64,000 bases of DNA, from the NCBI RefSeq assembly GCF_900130125.1, contig NZ_FQXY01000010.1, positions 1,178,001 through 1,242,000 of the forward strand, written 5' to 3'. Shown piece after piece: positions 58,619-64,000 of this stretch. A program made the translations under genes and the position numbers. A model generated the notes under the pieces. That model saw only the letters and a program-made list of their open reading frames with translations. It was not told the DNA's origin and did not search any database. This stretch comes from Bacteroides congonensis (GTDB lineage: Bacteria; Bacteroidota; Bacteroidia; Bacteroidales; Bacteroidaceae). How positions within the stretch are numbered: position 1 is the first letter of the stretch; every line of letters begins with the position of its first letter.

Positions 58619-59876
58619 ATTTTCCCGTTATTTTGTTGTAGACATCTGTATATTTCTTGGCGATAATGCTTTCCGAGTAGTTGGCCACTACCTTGCGGCG
58701 GGCTTGTGCGGAAAGTTCGTCATATTCCGGCTCTGTCAAAATCCAGTATATGCCGTTGGCTAAATCTTCCGAAGATTTATATCGGGCTACGTAGCCGTTG
58801 TGCAGATGGTCAATCATTTCGGGGATACCGCCTACGTTGAATCCTACGCAGGGCACTCCGCAAGCCATCGCTTCCATAATCATGTTTGGAAGATTCTCTT
58901 CCAGGGATGGGATGGCGAAGAGGTCTACGGCATTGTAGATATCTACTATCTCGTGCTCATTCTTCATATAAGGGAGCGGATAGACGCGGAAAGGAAGCAT
59001 TTCTTGCAGTTGCTGCGACTGATTGCCGAATACGACGACTCCCAGTGAATCTTTCCATTCGGGATGCTTCTCTGCCAGTAGCTTGCAGGCTGCAATGAGA
59101 TAATCCACCCCTTTGCGTTTGTCGGTAATCTTCAGCGAGCCGAATAGAATCAGCTTCTTGTCTTCCGGCAACATGAACTTAGCCCGTGCTTTCTGCTTGT
59201 CCATTGGCTTGAACAGATTGGTATTGATGGCATTCGGGATATTAGTGACACTTTTCCCTTCAAACAGCGCACTGGATTTAGCCTGTTCTTTCAGCCAGCG
59301 GCTGCAAGTGACGAAATGAATGGGAGCCTGGCTGTATAGCTTTTGTTTCTTGTGGAAAGTGCGGTAAGACAAGTCCTTCTGCCACCCGTTTTTATAGATG
59401 TACGGGCAGTTGTGGCATTCCTGCTGATAGTTGGTGCATTCCCGTGCGTAATGGCAGATGCCCGTACACGGCCACATATCATGCATCGTCCACACTACGG
59501 GTTTGCCGGATACGAGTATCTTCCGTATGTCACTCAATGAGAGCATTCCCTGGTTAATCCAGTGCAAGTGGATAACGTCGGCCTGGCGAAATTCAGGGAG
59601 TGATGTAATATCCGTCCCCGTATTGGCAATGTCCACGTCAAACAGGTGGTAACGGCGGAAACGGTTGGCACTCCAGATAACGATGCGTTCCCACATGAAT
59701 TTCCATACTTGCAGCCAGTTCCCTTTCAGGCTGACCACACTGATTTGGTCAGTCTGCTTGTCGCGTACCAGCATTTTGGCCTTGATACCGTTGTTTTTCA
59801 GTGATTCCATTAGCCGGCTCGCCGCGATGGCTGCTCCGCCGATTCGCTCGGATGTATTTATAATCAGGACTCTCAT
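58611..59876 (-). CDS. Group 1 (GT4-like) glycosyltransferase
   Basis: 421 residues from MRVLIINTSERIGGAAIAASRLMESL, a typical GT-B start; two codons further upstream is an alternative. Central features: WTMHDMWPCTGICHYARECTNYQQECHNCP (a Cys-rich acceptor-domain motif common in these enzymes), ILFGSLKITDKRKGVDYLI, and the donor-site motif DLFAIPSLEENLPNMIMEAMACGVPCVGFNVGGIPE with the EX7E acids. It adds a sugar during assembly of a surface polysaccharide. Ends with an 8-nt overlap into the next gene. Confidence 0.92.
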   Translation of the reverse strand: MRVLIINTSERIGGAAIAASRLMESLKNNGIKAKMLVRDKQTDQISVVSLKGNWLQVWKFMWERIVIWSANRFRRYHLFDVDIANTGTDITSLPEFRQADVIHLHWINQGMLSLSDIRKILVSGKPVVWTMHDMWPCTGICHYARECTNYQQECHNCPYIYKNGWQKDLSYRTFHKKQKLYSQAPIHFVTCSRWLKEQAKSSALFEGKSVTNIPNAINTNLFKPMDKQKARAKFMLPEDKKLILFGSLKITDKRKGVDYLIAACKLLAEKHPEWKDSLGVVVFGNQSQQLQEMLPFRVYPLPYMKNEHEIVDIYNAVDLFAIPSLEENLPNMIMEAMACGVPCVGFNVGGIPEMIDHLHNGYVARYKSSEDLANGIYWILTEPEYDELSAQARRKVVANYSESIIAKKYTDVYNKITGKYA

Positions 59877-59888
59877 GGGCATAAAAGT

Positions 59889-61007
59889 TTATGCAAAGTT
59901 ACGGTTTTTAGAGGAAATGTCGGATATTTCCAGTAAGCTTTCTGCTATTTCACGCGAAAAGATCTCGAGGTTAAAGCGTTCTTCCGCCAGTTTGCGGGCT
60001 TTTTCACCCATGCGGCGTGCTTCTTCGGGATGGTTGGCGATGTAGAGGATGGCGTCTGTCCAACCTTGCACGTCGTTGTATTCTACGGTGATTCCTATTC
60101 CTTCTTTGTCGATGTCTATTTCAAAGTTGGGATTGCGCGAGCAGATCACGGGGATGCCGAGGGCGAATGCTTCTACAAGCGTGGTCAGTCCTACCGTATA
60201 CGGGAAATCCAGGCAGCAGATGACAATACAGCTTTTGCGTGCCACGAGTTTGCCCAGTTCGTAGGGAATCACTCCGTCCGTGTAGTGAATATGGATGGAA
60301 CTGGGCAATGAATAGCGGTCGATTCTATTTTTGTAATTGATATTTCCGCATGAGACGGCGATATATAAATCCAGTTCCTCTTTTGTCGGGGAGAATGCCT
60401 GAAGAAGCGTGGCCACATCCCGGTTCTCCTTGCCAGTAGAGATGAATCCTTCGGGTTTCCGGTTCGGCATTTCCGCAAGCAGATGGTCATAAAAAGGAAG
60501 ATCCGGCCCCCAATGTATGAGCTTTAGTTTGCGGAGTGGAGCTTTCTGTGTTTTCAGTGAATCCTGAATCAGCTTTTGGCTGAACAGGAACATCTTGTCT
60601 ATACCTTTATAGAAAAGCCGGGAAATCTGTTCGCGCCAGAGTTTGGGACTGGTGACAACTGCCGTATGATGCCAGATAACAATCGGCTTGCGATAAAGCC
60701 CCAGGGCGCGAAGGAAGATGACGGGCTCTATCCCCCGGAAGGAAGTGGCGTAGAGTACATCGTATTTTTCTTTGCAGAACAGAATCTCTTTGGCTGTATA
60801 AAGCATGAGCTTCAGGCGGCTGGGGAAGAATTTGTATTTGTGCATCACGGAGCGTATCCCGTGATTCTCCAGTAAAGGGAGTCCGTACAGAATATGTCCG
60901 GGGAATTTATACTCTTTCCATTCCTCGTAACTTTCCCGTGTGAGGCGGGTATGATAAAAATAGATGGTAAGCAGGTTGTTTAATGATGCTTGTTTCTTTT
61001 CAGCCAT
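59889..61007 (-). CDS. Group 1 (GT4-like) glycosyltransferase
   Basis: 372 residues from MAEKKQASLNNLLTIYF, overlapping the upstream gene's end by 28 nt; the frame extends to 61118 but those residues lie in the neighbour. GT-B features: IVIWHHTAVVTSPKLW, KMFLFSQKLIQDSL, GFISTGKENRDVATLLQAF and YTVGLTTLVEAFALGIPVICSRNPNFEID. It is followed after 12 bp by the next glycosyltransferase. The start is less certain than the family. Confidence 0.85.
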   Translation of the reverse strand: MAEKKQASLNNLLTIYFYHTRLTRESYEEWKEYKFPGHILYGLPLLENHGIRSVMHKYKFFPSRLKLMLYTAKEILFCKEKYDVLYATSFRGIEPVIFLRALGLYRKPIVIWHHTAVVTSPKLWREQISRLFYKGIDKMFLFSQKLIQDSLKTQKAPLRKLKLIHWGPDLPFYDHLLAEMPNRKPEGFISTGKENRDVATLLQAFSPTKEELDLYIAVSCGNINYKNRIDRYSLPSSIHIHYTDGVIPYELGKLVARKSCIVICCLDFPYTVGLTTLVEAFALGIPVICSRNPNFEIDIDKEGIGITVEYNDVQGWTDAILYIANHPEEARRMGEKARKLAEERFNLEIFSREIAESLLEISDISSKNRNFA

Positions 61008-61996
61008 TTGTTTATCCGGTTTTTGACAGCTTTCGTAATGATAGAGAAATTGCCGTATTTCAGGTTGAGGAACAGTTCTTCGAACGAACGTCCTATCTTG
61101 ATCCACGGATGATCCCATCCCATGATGCGGTAGACGCTTTCCTTGTATGCTACATTCTCGATGACGTAGCGGGGATGTTTCAGCGGGAAATCCGTTTCGT
61201 AGCGGTTCATCGTAAAGATACGCCGGTATCCTTCGGGCAGCGTATGAACCGAACCGGCGAAATGGGTGGAATCTGCCGTCGCCCCCAAGTTATTAATCAT
61301 ATTGCGTGTAGGCACGATGCTCAACCCTGAGTTGAACAGGATGGAAGCATGGAAAATCGTTTCATAATAAGCCTTCTGGTGCTCACGATGGCGCCGGCAC
61401 ATATAGATAAAGTCACTCCGGAACTTGTGTTCCTTGATAAGCTGCTCAAGCTGCTTCATATTGAAAGAGTCGTCCAGGAAACTGTAAAACTCGTCCCATT
61501 GGTCGACTACACGCCGCCAGCTCGCCCACCCCCATATGGAGAAGGTAGTGGTGAAGAAATAATCATAAGGGATATCTTTCGTGATTTCTTCAGGATTGAA
61601 TCCGGCAATCATGCTGATACGCGTATCATGCTCGTATTTGTCCAGCATCTCCTTGCAAAAGCGGAAAAAGGAGACGGACGGCACATCGTCGTCTTCCAGT
61701 ACGATGCACTTGTCGATTTTCGAAAAAGCCCATTTCTGCGAAAGGTATTCCGAAGGGTCACAGCCGAAATTCTTTTCCTGATAAAGATGCTCCACCTCGC
61801 ACTCCCAGTCTATCTGCGACACGATTTCACGGCAGGCTTCTATCCCCGGCAGGTCGCGCTCGTCCCGCGCTCCGTCCTGATAGAGGAACAGCCGGGACGG
61901 ACGTGCTTTCCTTACTTGCCCGAACACTTGCGACAACTGTTGCGGGCGGTTGAAGAACAGTATCAATACTGCGACATCTACGAGGGCGGGTTTCAT
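60980..61996 (-). CDS. GT-A glycosyltransferase, GNT-I/GT13-like
   Basis: 338 residues: VAVLILFFNRPQQLSQVFGQVRKARPSRLFLYQDGARDE (nucleotide-sugar site), KNFGCDPSEYLSQKWAF, the metal motif IVLEDDDVPS (about 97-106), and an acceptor region IWGWASWRRVVDQWDEF. The LEDD motif and overall order are those of GNT-I-like transferases of bacterial capsules. It overlaps licD by 4 nt (ATGA). Confidence 0.88.
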   Translation of the reverse strand: MKPALVDVAVLILFFNRPQQLSQVFGQVRKARPSRLFLYQDGARDERDLPGIEACREIVSQIDWECEVEHLYQEKNFGCDPSEYLSQKWAFSKIDKCIVLEDDDVPSVSFFRFCKEMLDKYEHDTRISMIAGFNPEEITKDIPYDYFFTTTFSIWGWASWRRVVDQWDEFYSFLDDSFNMKQLEQLIKEHKFRSDFIYMCRRHREHQKAYYETIFHASILFNSGLSIVPTRNMINNLGATADSTHFAGSVHTLPEGYRRIFTMNRYETDFPLKHPRYVIENVAYKESVYRIMGWDHPWIKIGRSFEELFLNLKYGNFSIITKAVKNRINKWLKRNKHH

Positions 61997-62808
61997 GGTT
62001 TCTTTGTTAATTCCGGATGAATATAAATGGCATGGACCATCTGCTTCTCCTTGGGCGGGATGTCCATATAGTTCCTGTATAAATCTTTCAGATAGGCATC
62101 CGGATCGGCCGGAGCCATGAACGTTTTCCCTTCGAAGGTGATTTCCGAAAGGGGGAATACGGAGTCATTACGGTGCATGATGCCGTAACCGTTGTTTATC
62201 AATACGTTGGACAGGTAAGTGTCTTTTTTGTAGAGCAGGCATAAAAGGCCCCATATACTTCTGTACGCAATATTCTTTGCGCCGAAATAGAAGAATTCGA
62301 CAAACGAGCGCAAACTGTAATAATGACGTGCGTGCAGGATGGAATAACTGGTGGATATGCCTTTGCACAGCTTCTTCACCCACGACCGCGGAATGCTTGG
62401 GTAAGGGATAAACGGGAAAATATCCAGGAAAAGCCCTTTCTCATAACTGACGTCGAATGTATCTCCCGCTTCTATGTAAAGTGAGTTCAAGTCACGTATC
62501 TTGATGATAGGCTCTTTGTTCAGCGGGTCGCTTTCCGGAGTCTGCAGGAATAAAGATTCGGACAGTTCGGCGGGGGCCACTTTGATGAACCGTTGCAGGT
62601 CGGGCAGGAGCATTCCCAAATCAATGTCATCGTCCCAGGGGATAAATCCGCCGTGGCGTACAGCTCCGAGAAGCGTGCCGCCATCCAGCCAATAGCTTAT
62701 CTGGTGCTTCCGGCAGATACGGTCTACCTCTTCGAGGATGGAAAGCTGCTTCAATTGGCAGGCGCGCAGGTTTTGCGCTACGTAGGCGGATAAGTACGGA
62801 TTGCTCAT
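61993..62808 (-). CDS. LicD-family phosphotransferase
   Basis: 271 residues. The LicD/fukutin core is LKQLSILEEVDRICRKHQISYWLDGGTLLGAVRHGGFIPWDDDIDLGML (about 18-67) with the DDDID metal site, followed by KRDLNSLYIEAG and FLDIFPFIPYP. LicD enzymes transfer phosphocholine, and fukutin/FKRP relatives transfer ribitol-5-phosphate from CDP-ribitol. Since the adjacent gene (4-nt ATGA overlap) looks like a CDP-ribitol synthase, ribitol-phosphate is the likelier group here; that is inference. Cytosolic, acting on the growing polysaccharide. Confidence 0.9.
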   Translation of the reverse strand: MSNPYLSAYVAQNLRACQLKQLSILEEVDRICRKHQISYWLDGGTLLGAVRHGGFIPWDDDIDLGMLLPDLQRFIKVAPAELSESLFLQTPESDPLNKEPIIKIRDLNSLYIEAGDTFDVSYEKGLFLDIFPFIPYPSIPRSWVKKLCKGISTSYSILHARHYYSLRSFVEFFYFGAKNIAYRSIWGLLCLLYKKDTYLSNVLINNGYGIMHRNDSVFPLSEITFEGKTFMAPADPDAYLKDLYRNYMDIPPKEKQMVHAIYIHPELTKKP

Positions 62809-64000
62809 AATTCATTTCTTTTAATGTCAATCACCTGACCGGTAAATTCGGTGAGCAGCGACTGTACGGTAGCCATAGCCACTTTTTCGGAAGAGAGCAG
62901 GCTGTCTTCCGGTTCGATCCCGAAATTGTGGACGCGCATCGGGGTTTTGGTTCGTTCGGGGTTGATGCAGTTGACACTGATGCCGAACGATTCCCACTCT
63001 TGTGCGATGGCTTGTACGAAGTTTACAATTGCGGCTTTCGTGGACGAGTAGATGCTGTAGAAAGCCCTGCCCCTTGTGTAGGAACTGGAAGTGAAGAATA
63101 TCAGCTTCCCCTTGCTCTCTTTCAGGTAAGGATAGGCTTCGAGTGCCACGTTGATTGTTCCCATGTAGTTGGTGTTCACCGCATTGCTGATGGTCCGGTA
63201 GTCACTGCTGACCAACGGCTCTTTGTTCAGTACGCCGGCAGTATTGATGATGTAGTCTATCCGCTCCGTCTGCCGATATACGTTCTTGAGCGCATCCGCC
63301 ACTTGTTCTTTGCAGCCTACATCCGTTCCGTTCAGATTGCGGGAGAAACAGAACACTTGTGCTCCTTTTTCCTGCAAGATGCGGGCGATATCCGCTCCGA
63401 TACCGTAGCTTCCGCAAAAGATGACCGCCACTTTATTGTTGAGTTGTGATTCTTCGCGGGGAAGGTTGCTCAACTCGCTTTTGCGTAATTGGAAAAACTT
63501 GTCCAGCAGGTAAGTATCTTCCTTGTAGGTCAGCTTCATATTACTTTCTTCACCCGTTACGACGTAGACGGGCACTTCGGGCAGGTACTTCACGACCACA
63601 CCGCAGTCGTCGGTCACTTTGAAATGCGGGTCTTTCAGGGCATTCTCGTATGCCCGGCGGATGCTTTCTATATGGAATGCCTGTGGGGTCTGACCGCGTT
63701 TCAGCTTGCTGCGGTCAGGGATGCTCCGGATGAAATCCCCCTCGGTTTCTATGATCGTGTCCGTAGCCGGCATCGCCACGTCAATGGCTTTATAAGTTTT
63801 CAGTGCTTCAATTACGTCGTTGATAATCCGTTGGCTGACCAGAGGGCGTACGGCGTCGTGGAAGATCAGATTAACGTCTTCTCCCTCGTAAGCGTTGATG
63901 GCCGACAGGCTGGAATGGTATCTTTCTTCTCCTCCTTTGAGTATTTTCTTCACTTTCTTCCATCCGTTCTTGATAATGATGGATTCGATGTCGGAGATAT
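62805..64000 (-). CDS. IspD/TarI-like cytidylyltransferase fused to an SDR reductase (Bcs1/Acs1-like), 5' end outside the window
   Basis: About 398 codons visible; the frame is open to base 64000 (an internal GTG at 63953 is not the start). The N-terminal part shows cytidylyltransferase motifs: LKGGEERYHSSLSAI, FHDAVRPLVSQRIIND, RGQTPQAFHIESIRRAYE, KVTDDCGVVVKYLP. The C-terminal 230 residues are a short-chain dehydrogenase: VIFCGSYGIGADIARIL (NAD(P) site), INTAGVLNKEP, SIYSSTKAAIVNFVQA (Tyr-x3-Lys). The fusion is that of Haemophilus Bcs1/Acs1, which reduces ribulose-5-phosphate and makes CDP-ribitol. First visible gene of the operon, overlapping licD by 4 nt. Confidence 0.85.
   Translation of the reverse strand, partial: ISDIESIIIKNGWKKVKKILKGGEERYHSSLSAINAYEGEDVNLIFHDAVRPLVSQRIINDVIEALKTYKAIDVAMPATDTIIETEGDFIRSIPDRSKLKRGQTPQAFHIESIRRAYENALKDPHFKVTDDCGVVVKYLPEVPVYVVTGEESNMKLTYKEDTYLLDKFFQLRKSELSNLPREESQLNNKVAVIFCGSYGIGADIARILQEKGAQVFCFSRNLNGTDVGCKEQVADALKNVYRQTERIDYIINTAGVLNKEPLVSSDYRTISNAVNTNYMGTINVALEAYPYLKESKGKLIFFTSSSYTRGRAFYSIYSSTKAAIVNFVQAIAQEWESFGISVNCINPERTKTPMRVHNFGIEPEDSLLSSEKVAMATVQSLLTEFTGQVIDIKRNEL

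Noticed and set aside
62805..63953. Start of the cytidylyltransferase-SDR gene at 63953
   Set aside because: The codon is an internal GTG; the frame continues without stop to base 64000 with family-like sequence, so the gene starts outside the window.
1..64000. CRISPR arrays, rRNA genes, conjugation or phage structural genes
   Set aside because: No regularly spaced repeats, no rRNA-like stretches, and no relaxase, coupling-protein, capsid, portal or tail motifs were seen.

Overview
The window looks like a chromosomal stretch of a gut Bacteroides (phylum Bacteroidota). Evidence: SusC/SusD-type nutrient porins, lipoproteins with acidic residues after the acylated Cys, FecR/ECF-sigma control of a SusC with an N-terminal STN domain, promoters of the TTTG / TAnnTTTG type, and families found mostly in this group (DUF4925, DUF4491, DUF6493, DUF3871). 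A GH115 alpha-glucuronidase suggests a xylan user such as the B. ovatus / B. xylanisolvens group, but the species cannot be proven here.

Layout. 1-10.9 kb: a glycan-utilisation type region (partial SusC, DUF4925 lipoprotein, secreted phosphodiesterase-like enzyme, DUF2264 protein, DUF4832/DUF4874 lipoprotein). Three of its transcription units carry the same 56-bp promoter/operator. Inside it sits a small accessory cassette (AAA ATPase plus PD-(D/E)xK-like protein) flanked by direct repeats that include the last codons of a Fic-type gene. 11-25.5 kb: mostly housekeeping and unknown genes (Ca/Na antiporter, MscS channel, THUMP-like methyltransferase, VanX-like dipeptidase, a SWIM protein with two tandem DUF6493 giants, an ECF sigma factor preceded by a possible small-RNA gene).

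25.6-38.4 kb: an IS1182-family insertion sequence lies directly against a 10.9-kb element integrated in a tRNA-Met(CAU) gene. The element is bounded by 43-bp direct repeats of the tRNA 3' half. Both ends also carry a 19-bp repeat with two GGTCAACA units, probably integrase arm sites. It encodes a tyrosine integrase, an unknown protein, a ParB-like DGQHR protein, an SF2 helicase with an abnormal Walker A, DUF3871, a FimB-sized recombinase and two surface-type lipoproteins preceded by a long rod-shaped RNA structure. I see no relaxase or conjugation genes.

38.4-48 kb: core genes (DUF4491, Lrp/AsnC regulator, two FKBP isomerases, a Sir2 protein without the zinc cysteines, a methyltransferase/AraC operon), then a plus-strand SGNH hydrolase and GH115 pair. 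47.3-57.9 kb: an ECF sigma / FecR / TlpA / SusC / SusD / lipoprotein / TlpA locus in which a 29-bp motif recurs ahead of fecR and ahead of susC. 57.9-64 kb: a tightly overlapping surface-polysaccharide operon (four glycosyltransferases, LicD, and a cytidylyltransferase-SDR fusion running off the window) that points to ribitol-phosphate decoration.
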